Of a DNA stretch of 64,000 nt, positions 26,171-33,693 are shown in pieces; position 1 is the first letter of the stretch; each line of letters begins with the position of its first letter. The position numbers and the translations under genes were made by a program. The stretch lies in NCBI RefSeq assembly GCF_022829385.1, contig NZ_JAKSXX010000201.1, positions 1 to 64,000 of the forward strand, written 5' to 3'. This stretch comes from Methylobacterium sp. J-070 (GTDB lineage: Bacteria; Pseudomonadota; Alphaproteobacteria; Rhizobiales; Beijerinckiaceae). Below the pieces are notes generated by a model. It searched no databases. It was not told the DNA's origin and worked only from the letters and a program-made list of their open reading frames with translations.

Positions 26171-26498
26171 CGGGAACGGCCTTTCTGGAACTCGGGACCT
26201 GGGGGGCGTTGCGGGCACGCCGTGCGGCCCGGCGGAGCCGTCTTCGCGCCCGCAACACGATCCTTAAAGCCTTCCATGGGCGCAGAAAACAGCAAACTGC
26301 AACTGTTCAACGCAGAATAATGCAGGCGATTGCGGCCGCTCTGCGCCATTTCAGTCTCGCGATCACGTCATCCGGGCCTTTTCGCACCGCGTTGCGCAAC
26401 CTTGACTTCGCCGATCCAGCGCCCTTCATCCCCAGGCCGGCATCAGAGCGCGCCCGAACAGCGGAAGGCGCGCCGGCTCGCGAGAGGAGAACGTTCAC
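26171..26498. other. phaR-phaA divergent regulatory region
   Basis: A 328-base spacer between two divergent PHB genes, with a lower-GC core around 26280-26330. It should hold both promoters. The sub-region with repeated TGC/GCA is listed separately as a possible PhaR operator. Nothing else stands out. Confidence 0.5.
26290..26340. promoter_or_regulatory. possible PhaR operator (clustered TGC/GCA half sites)
   Basis: GCAAACTGCAACTG, CGCAGAATAATGCAGG and CGATTGCGG occur within 50 bases. PhaR of related alphaproteobacteria is known to bind TGC-rich elements, including CTGC-N3/4-GCAG. Here the half sites are AACTGCAACTG and ACGCAGAATAATGCAGG, close to but not identical with that description. The location between phaR and phaA fits autoregulation. 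Confidence 0.4.
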
Positions 26499-27683
26499 AT
26501 GGCAGGCAGCGAAGAGATCGTCATCGTCGGCGCCGCGCGCACGCCGGTCGGCTCGTTCGGCGGCGCCTTCGGCGCGGTACCGGCCCACGAACTCGGCGCC
26601 ACCGCGATCAAGGCGGCCCTCGAGCGCGCCAAGGTCTCGCCCGACGAGGTCGATGAGGTGATCTTCGGCCAGGTCCTCACCGCGGGCGCGGGCCAGAATC
26701 CGGCCCGGCAGGCGGCGATCAGGGCCGGCATCCCCGAGAAGGCCACCGCCTGGGGTCTCAACCAGGTCTGCGGCTCGGGGCTGCGGACCGTCGCCATCGG
26801 CATGCAGCAGATCGCCAGCGGCGACGCCAAGATCATCGTGGCGGGCGGTCAGGAATCGATGTCGCTCTCGCCCCACGCGCAGTACCTGCGCGGTGGCCAG
26901 AAGATGGGCGACATCAAGCTTGTCGACACCATGATCAAGGACGGGCTCTGGGACGCGTTCAACGGCTACCACATGGGCCAGACCGCCGAGAACGTCGCCC
27001 AGGCCTTCCAGCTGACCCGGGAGCAGCAGGACCAGTTCGCGACGCGCTCGCAGAACAAGGCCGAGGCCGCCCGCAACGAGGGCCGGTTCAAGGAGGAGAT
27101 CGTGGCCGTCACGGTGCCCGGCCGGAAGGGCGACACGGTGGTCGACACGGACGAATACATCCGCGACGGCGCCACCCTGGAGGCGATGGGCAAGCTGAAG
27201 CCCGCCTTCTCCAAGGAGGGGACGGTGACAGCCGCCAACGCGTCGGGCCTCAACGACGGCGCGGCCGCCCTCGTGCTGATGTCGGCCTCGGAGGCCGAGC
27301 GCCGCTGCCTCACCCCGCTCGCCAGGATCAAGTCCTGGGCGACCGCGGGCGTCGACCCGAAGGTGATGGGCACCGGCCCGATCCCGGCCTCCCGCAAGGC
27401 CCTGGAGAAGGCGGGCTGGAAGCCGTCCGACCTCGACCTGATCGAGGCCAACGAGGCCTTCGCCGCCCAGGCGCTCGCGGTGAACAAGGACATGGGCTGG
27501 GACGACGCCAAGGTGAACGTCAATGGCGGCGCCATCGCCATCGGCCACCCGATCGGCGCGTCGGGCGCCCGCGTCCTCGTCACCCTGCTGCACGAGATGA
27601 AGCGGCGCGACGCCAAGAAGGGCCTCGCCACGCTGTGCATCGGCGGCGGCATGGGCGTGGCGATGTGCCTCGAGCGCGCGTGA
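26499..27683 (+). CDS. phaA: acetyl-CoA acetyltransferase (beta-ketothiolase)
   Basis: A 394-residue thiolase condensing two acetyl-CoA to acetoacetyl-CoA. The nucleophilic cysteine is in NQVCGSGLRTVAIG, the histidine in NVNGGAIAIGHPIGASGAR and the second cysteine in CIGGGMGVAM, all intact. Length is typical of PHB thiolases. GAGGAGAACG precedes the ATG at 26499. It is followed 114 bases later by phaB on the same strand, forming a phaAB unit that supplies PHB and, in methylotrophs, the ethylmalonyl-CoA pathway. Confidence 0.97.
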   Translation: MAGSEEIVIVGAARTPVGSFGGAFGAVPAHELGATAIKAALERAKVSPDEVDEVIFGQVLTAGAGQNPARQAAIRAGIPEKATAWGLNQVCGSGLRTVAIGMQQIASGDAKIIVAGGQESMSLSPHAQYLRGGQKMGDIKLVDTMIKDGLWDAFNGYHMGQTAENVAQAFQLTREQQDQFATRSQNKAEAARNEGRFKEEIVAVTVPGRKGDTVVDTDEYIRDGATLEAMGKLKPAFSKEGTVTAANASGLNDGAAALVLMSASEAERRCLTPLARIKSWATAGVDPKVMGTGPIPASRKALEKAGWKPSDLDLIEANEAFAAQALAVNKDMGWDDAKVNVNGGAIAIGHPIGASGARVLVTLLHEMKRRDAKKGLATLCIGGGMGVAMCLERA

Positions 27684-27744
27684 CGGGTCGTCAAAGCCTG
27701 GCGCGTTCGACAAGTTGGCGTTGAAGCCAACGTCACAAAAATTC

Positions 27745-27767
27745 GCGTGCGGACGCCATCCGCACGC
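27745..27767 (+). promoter_or_regulatory. intercistronic hairpin between phaA and phaB
   Basis: GCGTGCGGA, loop CGCCA, TCCGCACGC: a perfect 9-base-pair stem with a 5-base loop, 30 bases before the phaB start. No T tract follows, so it is not a typical terminator; it could protect the phaA transcript end or tune phaB expression. Confidence 0.55.
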
Positions 27768-27797
27768 GGCATCACGTGATGCAAACAGGAGGAAACA

Positions 27798-28526
27798 ATG
27801 GCTCAAGGACGCGTCGCCCTGGTCACGGGCGGGACACGCGGCATCGGCGCGGCGATCTCGAAGCGGCTGAAGGACAAGGGCTACCGGGTCGCGGCCAATT
27901 ATGCCGGCAACGACGAGGCGGCCAACGCCTTCAAGGCGGAGACCGGGATCCCGGTCTTCAAGTTCGACGTGGGCGATCTCGCGAGCTGCCAGGCCGGCAT
28001 CAAGGCGATCGAGTCCGAACTCGGCCCGGTCGAGGTGCTGGTCAACAACGCCGGCATCACCCGCGACGGCGCCTTCCACAAGATGGACTTCGAGAAGTGG
28101 CAGGCGGTCATCCGCACCAACCTCGACTCGATGTTCACCTGCACGCGGCCGTTGATCGAGGGCATGCGCAACCGCGGCTTCGGGCGCATCATCATCATCT
28201 CGTCGATCAACGGCCAGAAGGGGCAGGCCGGCCAGACGAACTACTCCGCCGCCAAGGCCGGCGTGATCGGCTTCGCCAAGGCCCTGGCGCAGGAGAGCGC
28301 GTCCAAGGGCATCACGGTGAACGTGATCGCGCCCGGCTACATCGCCACAGAGATGGTCATGGCGGTGGCGGAGGACATCCGGAACAAGATCATCTCGACG
28401 ATCCCGACCGGGCGCCTCGGCGAGGCCGACGAGATCGCGCACGCGGTCGAGTATCTCGCCAGCGACGAGGCGGGCTTCGTCAACGGTTCGACGCTGACCA
28501 TCAACGGCGGCCAGCACTACGTCTGA
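27798..28526 (+). CDS. phaB: acetoacetyl-CoA reductase
   Basis: A 242-residue short-chain dehydrogenase that reduces acetoacetyl-CoA to (R)-3-hydroxybutyryl-CoA with NADPH. TGGTRGIGAAISKRL binds the nucleotide, NNAG(ITRDG) follows, and the catalytic serine, tyrosine and lysine lie in ISSINGQKGQAGQTNYSAAKAG. The IDxxRIMxNxDSxF-like segment (IRTNLDSMFT) and GYIATEMVMAV support PhaB rather than FabG. A strong AGGAGG site precedes the ATG at 27798. It closes the phaAB unit. Confidence 0.96.
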   Translation: MAQGRVALVTGGTRGIGAAISKRLKDKGYRVAANYAGNDEAANAFKAETGIPVFKFDVGDLASCQAGIKAIESELGPVEVLVNNAGITRDGAFHKMDFEKWQAVIRTNLDSMFTCTRPLIEGMRNRGFGRIIIISSINGQKGQAGQTNYSAAKAGVIGFAKALAQESASKGITVNVIAPGYIATEMVMAVAEDIRNKIISTIPTGRLGEADEIAHAVEYLASDEAGFVNGSTLTINGGQHYV

Positions 28527-28533
28527 TCGCTCC

Positions 28534-28565
28534 GGGGCGCGCCGGGCCTCGGGCCGGTGCGCCCC
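28534..28565 (+). terminator. possible terminator hairpin after phaB
   Basis: GGGGCGC (28534-28540) pairs with GCGCCCC (28559-28565), with further inner pairing, starting 8 bases after the phaB stop. There is no T tract after it, so termination would be weak or Rho-assisted. Confidence 0.4.
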
Positions 28566-28779
28566 ATCCGGGCGTGTAAGCGCCTGCGCCCGTCCGATTC
28601 CGGCGAAGTCCCGACCCGGCGGCTTCCATCACGTCCGCCGAGAAGCCGATAGGGCGGCCAGCGATCCGCGCGATCGCGCGCGTGTTCTGAGGCACCAACG
28701 CTCCGAACGATCCCGTATAGATCTCCTTCCGTCGCGGCGCGGTTGTTGCCGCCGACAGAAGAACGGGACCGCTCGACTC

Positions 28780-29115
28780 ATGAACGACCGATTCGAACGC
28801 AACGTCCGTGTCCATCATGTCGACGATTGCGAAACTTCTACTTCGCGCCGCCGTGCCGCATCGCCGCTCGACGATGCGCACCAAGACCGGTTCCGCGGGC
28901 CCCGGCACCCCAACCGGGCCATCTTCGTGTCCGTCGCCCTCTTCGGAAGCGCGATCGGGATCGTCACCGCAGACCTCCGGGCGTTCGCCCTGGCAATCGT
29001 CCTCAGCACCCTTCTGCTGTGCGCAGGCTACGCGCTGATCCGGCGCCGGCTCGGCTGGCAGCCGCTGAGCTTCGACTACCTGTTCGCGCTCATCCACGTC
29101 CTGTCGCCGTTCTGA
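28780..29115 (+). CDS. small two-helix membrane protein
   Basis: A 111-residue protein with a polar 45-residue N-terminus (MNDRFERNVRVHHVDDCE...) and two transmembrane helices (about 50-66 and 68-86, IFVSVALFGSAIGIV and FALAIVLSTLLLCAGYALI), ending in FALIHVLSPF. The start at 28780 is the only ATG near the frame's beginning. No family recognised. Confidence 0.55.
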   Translation: MNDRFERNVRVHHVDDCETSTSRRRAASPLDDAHQDRFRGPRHPNRAIFVSVALFGSAIGIVTADLRAFALAIVLSTLLLCAGYALIRRRLGWQPLSFDYLFALIHVLSPF

Positions 29116-29171
29116 GCCGCCCCCGAGCCAGTCTGCCCCCAACTCGAAATCCTCAAGCCGAAGAGGCCGTC

Positions 29172-29261
29172 ATGACGCTCGCCCTGACCATCGCCTGCCT
29201 GCTCATGGTCAATGCCGTGATGGCCGGCCTGTTCTCGCTGGTCGCGCTCTGGGCCGACTGA
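29172..29261 (+). CDS. very small single-helix membrane protein
   Basis: A 29-residue frame with an AAGAGG ribosome binding site 6 bases before its ATG (29172). The product, MTLALTIACLLMVNAVMAG then LFSLVALWAD, is one transmembrane helix with almost no soluble part. It follows the two-helix membrane gene by 56 bases and may belong to its transcript. Too short to assign. Confidence 0.45.
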   Translation: MTLALTIACLLMVNAVMAGLFSLVALWAD

Positions 29262-29268
29262 GTCCGGC

Positions 29269-30495
29269 CTACGGCGCGCCGACGCAATTGGCGTAGAAGG
29301 TCGTGGTCGCGGGCCAGTCCGAGAAGACGCCCATGACGCCGACCTGCCCGTGCAGCACGTCGAGCAGCCGGAGGATGTCGCCGTCGCCGGTGACCACCGG
29401 CCTGATCGACTGGTAATAATATCCGCCACCGTCCTTCAGCGGCCCCGAGCGCTCCAGCGACCACGCGATCAGGCCGAGGCCGGCCTGCTTCGCCGCCCGG
29501 GCATAGGTCGAGGGTTCGATCGCGCCGTCCGGGCCCGGGCGGACCAGCATCCACAGGGGCGGCGCCAGAATCCGGACGTGCTTGGCGGCAAGCTCCGCCA
29601 TGCCGGGCTGCCAGGTTGCCGGGTTCTCCGGGTCGAAGCCCTTGGCGGTCTCGTCGCGGTTGTCGAGGAAGATCGCCTGCCGGCCGAAATCCGGGTCCTT
29701 GTCCAGCCAGTACAGGATGTCGCGAAGCTGGAAGCTCTGCGGATAGACCTCGGAGGCGGGGATGCCGGCTTCCTTGTACTCGTCGATCAGCTGCTGCGCG
29801 TACATGTCCTGGGTGTAGTGGCCCTCGAACGGCATCGCGACCTGCGGGGCCTTCAATTCGGGGGTGAACTTCCGGCCCATGCCCTTCACCAGGGCGATGT
29901 ACTCCCTGTGCGACATCAGCGTGCCGGTGTTCGCGTAGAGGTCCGTGCGCCAGCGCGGCGTCGCGTTCATGTAGGCGGTGAGCGTCGTGGCGTCCGGATC
30001 GGCCGCGTCCATCTTGCCGTTGAGCGACTTGAACTCCTCCAGCGTCAGGTCGCTGGTGCAGCACTTGGCCGAGGCCTTGCGGCCGGTGGCGGGATCGGCC
30101 GGCTCGAAGCCCTGCGTGCATTTCGCCGCCAGGGATGGCCGCGCCAGGATGTCGGTGGTGGTGTGCAGGTCGCACTGGCTGTGGCGGCAGACGAGCTGCC
30201 GGTCCTTGGTGAAGGCGACGTCGCACTCGATGATCCCGGCGCCCATCCGCTGGGCGGCGATCAGGCCCTCCCGTGTGTGCTCGGGGAACATCAGCGGGGC
30301 GCCGCGATGCGAGATCGAGAAGGTCCGCGGCGTGTAGGTCCGGTCGACCCCGCAGGCGGCGAGCTTGTCCTTGAGGGGGCCGGGCTTCAGCTGGTCGACG
30401 AGGTAGAACGGCCGGGGGCCGAGCTGGGCGGCCTCCCCGGCGAGTCCCGGGCCTCCCGCCAGGATCAGCGCCAGCCCCGCCATGATCGCACGCAT
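29269..30495 (-). CDS. exported glycerophosphodiester phosphodiesterase
   Basis: A 408-residue protein with a signal peptide (about 1-20, MRAIMAGLALILAGGPGLAG). The GDPD barrel begins at FSISHRGAPLMFPEHTREGLIAAQRMGAGIIECDVAFTKDRQLVCRHSQCDLHTTTD: the catalytic HR, the metal-binding E and ECD, and the second histidine are all present. Four or more cysteines (CRHSQC, KCCTS) suggest disulfides in the periplasm. It would release sn-glycerol-3-phosphate or related products from glycerophosphodiesters. Longer than cytosolic GlpQ/UgpQ (about 250-350) because of an inserted region around residues 125-200. Divergent from the DMT gene. Confidence 0.92.
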   Translation of the reverse strand: MRAIMAGLALILAGGPGLAGEAAQLGPRPFYLVDQLKPGPLKDKLAACGVDRTYTPRTFSISHRGAPLMFPEHTREGLIAAQRMGAGIIECDVAFTKDRQLVCRHSQCDLHTTTDILARPSLAAKCTQGFEPADPATGRKASAKCCTSDLTLEEFKSLNGKMDAADPDATTLTAYMNATPRWRTDLYANTGTLMSHREYIALVKGMGRKFTPELKAPQVAMPFEGHYTQDMYAQQLIDEYKEAGIPASEVYPQSFQLRDILYWLDKDPDFGRQAIFLDNRDETAKGFDPENPATWQPGMAELAAKHVRILAPPLWMLVRPGPDGAIEPSTYARAAKQAGLGLIAWSLERSGPLKDGGGYYYQSIRPVVTGDGDILRLLDVLHGQVGVMGVFSDWPATTTFYANCVGAP

Positions 30496-30592
30496 CGCAA
30501 CTCTCCCGTTCGGCTTCGCCGGTAGTGCGCGACGGTGACAGGGGCGTGAACCCGGCCTCGCCGACTCGGGGCCGGCGTGATAGCGGCCGGTC

Positions 30593-31507
30593 ATGAGCGA
30601 GTCCGCATCGATCTCTTCCGCCCGTGCGGCGAACGCGTCCGCCACGCTGGCGGGCTTCGGCGCGATCCTCCTGTGGTCGCTGCTCGCCCTCTTCACCGCG
30701 GCGTCCGGTGCCGTGCCGCCGTTCCAGCTCGCCGCCATGACCTTCCTGGTCGGCGGCCTGTGCGGCTGCGCCACCTGGATCGCCCGTCCGGGCCGCGCCC
30801 GCGCGCTGTTCCAGCCCTGGCCGGTCTGGCTGCTCGGGGTCGGCGGCCTGTTCGGCTACCACGCCCTCTACTTCAGCGCCCTGCGCCTGGCGCCGCCGGC
30901 CGAGGCCGGGCTGATCAACTACCTCTGGCCGCTGCTGATCGTGCTGTTCTCCGCGCGGCTGCCGGGTTCGGGCGGCCTGCGCGCCGGGCATCTCGCGGGG
31001 GCGGTGCTGGGGCTCGCCGGCGTCGCGGCCCTGTTCGTGGGCCGGGGCAACCTCGATTTCGCCGCCGGCGCGATGCCCGGCTACGCGGCCTCCCTGGCGG
31101 CGGCCTTCGTGTGGGCCGGCTACTCGGTGCTGTCGGCGCGGGTCGGCGCGGTGCCGACCGACGCGGTCGCCGGGTTCTGCCTGGTCACCGCGGCGCTGAG
31201 CCTCGCCTGCCATGTCGTCTTCGAGGCGACGGTCTTGCCCGCTGATGCGGCGCAATGGGGCGCCGTGCTGCTCCTCGGGATCGGGCCGGTGGGGGCGGCC
31301 TTCTACCTCTGGGATATCGGCTGCAAGCGCGGCGACGTCCGGCTGCTCGGTGTCGCGGCCTACGCGGCGCCGGTGCTGTCGACGCTGATCCTGGTGGCGA
31401 CCGGCTACGCCAGCCCGGGCCCGGCCCTGGCGCTCGCCTGCCTGCTGATCGTCGCCGGCGCGCTGACGGCGGTGCGCGCCTCCCGGGCGGGCCCGAAGGC
31501 CCTCTAA
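30593..31507 (+). CDS. DMT/EamA family exporter
   Basis: A 304-residue inner-membrane protein with two EamA repeats and about ten transmembrane helices. The first repeat includes LSLLALFTAASGAVPPFQLAAMTFLVGGL and PPAEAGLINYLWPLLIVLFSA; the second, GAVLLLGIGPVGAAFYLWDIGCKRGDVRLLGVAAYAAPVLSTLILV. The NYLWPLLIVLF and WDIGCKRGD segments are like YddG-type aromatic amino-acid exporters. Substrate not provable from sequence. Its TAA overlaps the stop of the convergent cupin gene. Confidence 0.88.
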   Translation: MSESASISSARAANASATLAGFGAILLWSLLALFTAASGAVPPFQLAAMTFLVGGLCGCATWIARPGRARALFQPWPVWLLGVGGLFGYHALYFSALRLAPPAEAGLINYLWPLLIVLFSARLPGSGGLRAGHLAGAVLGLAGVAALFVGRGNLDFAAGAMPGYAASLAAAFVWAGYSVLSARVGAVPTDAVAGFCLVTAALSLACHVVFEATVLPADAAQWGAVLLLGIGPVGAAFYLWDIGCKRGDVRLLGVAAYAAPVLSTLILVATGYASPGPALALACLLIVAGALTAVRASRAGPKAL

Positions 31508-31932
31508 CCCCGCGGCGTCGGCCGCCAGTCGGGCGGTGCCATCTCGAAGCCCGAGAAATCGAAGCCCGGCGAAACCGTGCAGCCGACCAGCGTCCAGGCG
31601 CCGAGGCTGGTCGCCGTCTGCCAGTGGCCGGCCGGGACCACGCATTGCGGGCGCTGTCCGGCGGCGAGGTCCGGCCCGAGATGCCGGGCCTCCGCGTCGT
31701 GCCCGTTCGGGCTCGTGGTGATCACCAGCGGCGCGCCGGCGTGCCAGTGCCAGATCTCGGTGGCGTCGACCCGGTGCCAGGCCGAGGCCTCGCCGATGTC
31801 GAGCAGGAAGTAGATCGCCGTGCCGACCGAGCGGCCGTCCACGGTCCGCGGATCGCGGAACGTCTCGCGGTAATGGCCGCCCTCCGGGTGGGGCTTCAAC
31901 CCCAGGGTCGCGATCACCTCGGCCGCTGTCAT
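31504..31932 (-). CDS. cupin protein of the DUF985 family
   Basis: A 142-residue cupin: EVIATLGLKPHPEGGHYRETF, AIYFLLDIGEASAWHRVDATEIWHWHAGAPL and GCTVSPGFDFSGFEM are the family's conserved blocks. The metal-site histidines (WHWH and nearby) are kept. The function of DUF985 is unknown. Start ATG 31932. The stop overlaps by 3 bases with the convergent DMT exporter's stop. Confidence 0.88.
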   Translation of the reverse strand: MTAAEVIATLGLKPHPEGGHYRETFRDPRTVDGRSVGTAIYFLLDIGEASAWHRVDATEIWHWHAGAPLVITTSPNGHDAEARHLGPDLAAGQRPQCVVPAGHWQTATSLGAWTLVGCTVSPGFDFSGFEMAPPDWRPTPRG

Positions 31933-32014
31933 GCCCGCATCCTCCGTCCGCCCCCGGCTTGCCGCCACTTGGCGCCGATGCTACCGGCCGAAAACCCTTA
32001 TGGTACGGAAAAAT

Positions 32015-32638
32015 ATGCCGAGCCCGATCGTGCGCCTCCACCGCGGCGACCTGCCCGCCGACTACGATGCCGGCCGGGCGGTGGCCATCGACACCGAGAC
32101 GCTCGGCCTCAACCCGCACCGGGACCGGCTCTGCGTGGTGCAGATCTCCACCGGCGACGGCACGGCGGACGTGGTCCAGATCCCCCAGGACGGGCCGGAG
32201 CCGGTGGTGCTCAAGCGCGTTCTCGCAGATCCCGAGATCCTGAAGATCTTCCACTTCGCCCGGTTCGACGTGGCGGTGCTGTTCAAGGCGTTCGGGGTGA
32301 TGCCGGGGCCGGTCTACTGCACCAAGATCGCCTCCAAGCTGGCCCGGACCTACACCGACCGGCACGGGCTCAAGGACGTGGTCCGGGAGCTCGTGGGCGT
32401 CGACCTGTCCAAGCAGCAGCAATCCTCAGACTGGGGCGCCGAGACGCTGACGCAGGCGCAGCAGGATTACGCCGCCTCCGACGTGCTCTACCTGCACGCC
32501 GCCCGGGACAGGCTCGACGCCATGCTGGCCCGCGAGGGCCGCGCCGATCTCGCGGCCGCCTGCTTCGCCTTCCTGCCGACCCGCGCCCGCCTCGACCTCG
32601 ACGGCTGGCCCGAGGTGGACATCTTTGCGCATAGCTGA
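32015..32638 (+). CDS. rnd: short ribonuclease D (DEDDy 3'-5' exonuclease)
   Basis: A 207-residue exonuclease domain with the catalytic set: D-E in VAIDTETLGL, D in FHFARFDVAVL, and Y-x3-D in DYAASDVLYL. It lacks the HRDC domains of E. coli RNase D, as in other Hyphomicrobiales. It trims 3' ends of stable RNAs. The start used is the ATG at 32015, with GGA upstream; an ATG at 32000 is possible. Confidence 0.93.
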   Translation: MPSPIVRLHRGDLPADYDAGRAVAIDTETLGLNPHRDRLCVVQISTGDGTADVVQIPQDGPEPVVLKRVLADPEILKIFHFARFDVAVLFKAFGVMPGPVYCTKIASKLARTYTDRHGLKDVVRELVGVDLSKQQQSSDWGAETLTQAQQDYAASDVLYLHAARDRLDAMLAREGRADLAAACFAFLPTRARLDLDGWPEVDIFAHS

Positions 32639-32664
32639 GGATCCGGCGTCCGGCGGCTGGGCCG

Positions 32665-33318
32665 TCAGGTCAGCGTCCGGGGGCCGGACGGCGTCGTGAT
32701 CCGGGCGGTCCAGCGCGGGCCGTCGCCCTGCACGACCTCCGGAGGCTCCACCAGCTTGAGCGCGGCGTGAAGCGGGCGCGCGGCGTCCGGATCGGGATGC
32801 GTCAGGACGAGCGTCTCGAGCCGGGCCCCGAAATCCGGCATCGTCCGGGCGGGATTGCCGCCGGGCCCCCAATCCATCACGCAGGGCGCGGCGCCGTCCG
32901 CCGGCCATGCCCCGTCCGGGCGCAGTCCGAAACGCCACGACAGGGCGCCGCGGGTCACCGTGGCGGCCTCGCCGAGCAGGTCGCCCTGGGCGGCGAGCAC
33001 CCCGTCGAGATCGCCCGTGCGGGCGACGAAGCCGCGCAGCCGCCGGCCTGCATCCCAGTCCGCCCGCACCTGTGCCGCGTCGCTGAGGCCGAACCAGCGG
33101 GCGCGGGGCGGCGCGGGCGCCTCGGGATCGACGGCGATCACTTCCAGGAACAGGGCGTCGCCGAGGCGCAGCAGGTGGTTGCGGGTGCCCATCGCCTCGT
33201 GGCGGCCGCCCTCCGGCATGGCGAGGCCGAGGCAGTTGCGGACATGCGCCACGCCCTCCGCGAGTTCCGGCGCGACGACGACGAGGTGGTCCAGGGTGAG
33301 CATGGATTGATCCGCCAC
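32665..33318 (-). CDS. VOC (glyoxalase-like) domain protein
   Basis: A 217-residue protein opening LTLDHLVVVAPELAEGVAHVRNCLGLAMPEGGRHEAMGTRNHLLRLGDALFLEVIAVDP, the first half of a vicinal-oxygen-chelate fold with the H and E ligand positions, as in the Glyoxalase_3-like family. The C-terminal half is more variable. It probably binds a metal, but the substrate is unknown. Start taken at 33318; an internal ATG at 33303 (MLTLDHL) may be the real one. Confidence 0.82.
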   Translation of the reverse strand: MADQSMLTLDHLVVVAPELAEGVAHVRNCLGLAMPEGGRHEAMGTRNHLLRLGDALFLEVIAVDPEAPAPPRARWFGLSDAAQVRADWDAGRRLRGFVARTGDLDGVLAAQGDLLGEAATVTRGALSWRFGLRPDGAWPADGAAPCVMDWGPGGNPARTMPDFGARLETLVLTHPDPDAARPLHAALKLVEPPEVVQGDGPRWTARITTPSGPRTLT

Positions 33319-33431
33319 TTCGAACGATCGGACTCAAATGCGAAAGCGCATGAATTCCTGAGTCGCAGCAACGCGCATCAACGTCTCAATCACCCGCCTG
33401 GTCTATCCTCTGCCGGTCCCCAGGCCGGGTG

Positions 33432-33692
33432 TCACAGTCTATCCCGCACCCGTTTGAGAAGGGCTCTCAGTTCGGCGCCGTCGTGGAACACGATTTTAGC
33501 GGCTGATGACCACCATAATTTTCGCAAATCTTCGTCCGAAAAATCATTTGCAGTAATAATATTGTGATAATCTCGCGGCTTCGTGCGTTTGGTCTCATCT
33601 TTCGATGGCGATAAGCAAAGGGCCGATGCGATGGGCGTCTCCCAATGCCTTCCGCCTGAAAAGGGCCGGGCATCGCGCCCGGCCCCTGTCAC
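33432..33692 (-). CDS. possible small hypothetical protein, low-GC
   Basis: An 86-codon frame whose C-terminal part (ITANDFSDEDLRKLWWSSAAKIVFHDGAELRALLKRVRDRL) looks like a genuine helical protein, while the first 30 residues do not. The DNA from about 33480 to 33600 is clearly poorer in GC than anywhere nearby. The start is uncertain and could lie at an internal alternative codon. It may be a remnant of a foreign gene or a short true gene. Confidence 0.3.
   Translation of the reverse strand: MTGAGRDARPFSGGRHWETPIASALCLSPSKDETKRTKPRDYHNIITANDFSDEDLRKLWWSSAAKIVFHDGAELRALLKRVRDRL
33659..33685 (-). terminator. Rho-independent terminator of glnA
   Basis: On the minus strand, GGGCCGGGC, loop GCGAT, GCCCGGCCC, then TTTT, beginning 9 bases after the glnA stop. 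A perfect 9-base-pair stem with a short U run. Confidence 0.75.
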
Positions 33693-33693
33693 C

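Noticed and set aside
33467..33673. 68-codon minus-strand frame overlapping the low-GC frame
   Set aside because: The other frame at 33432-33692 has a more protein-like tail; both cannot be real.
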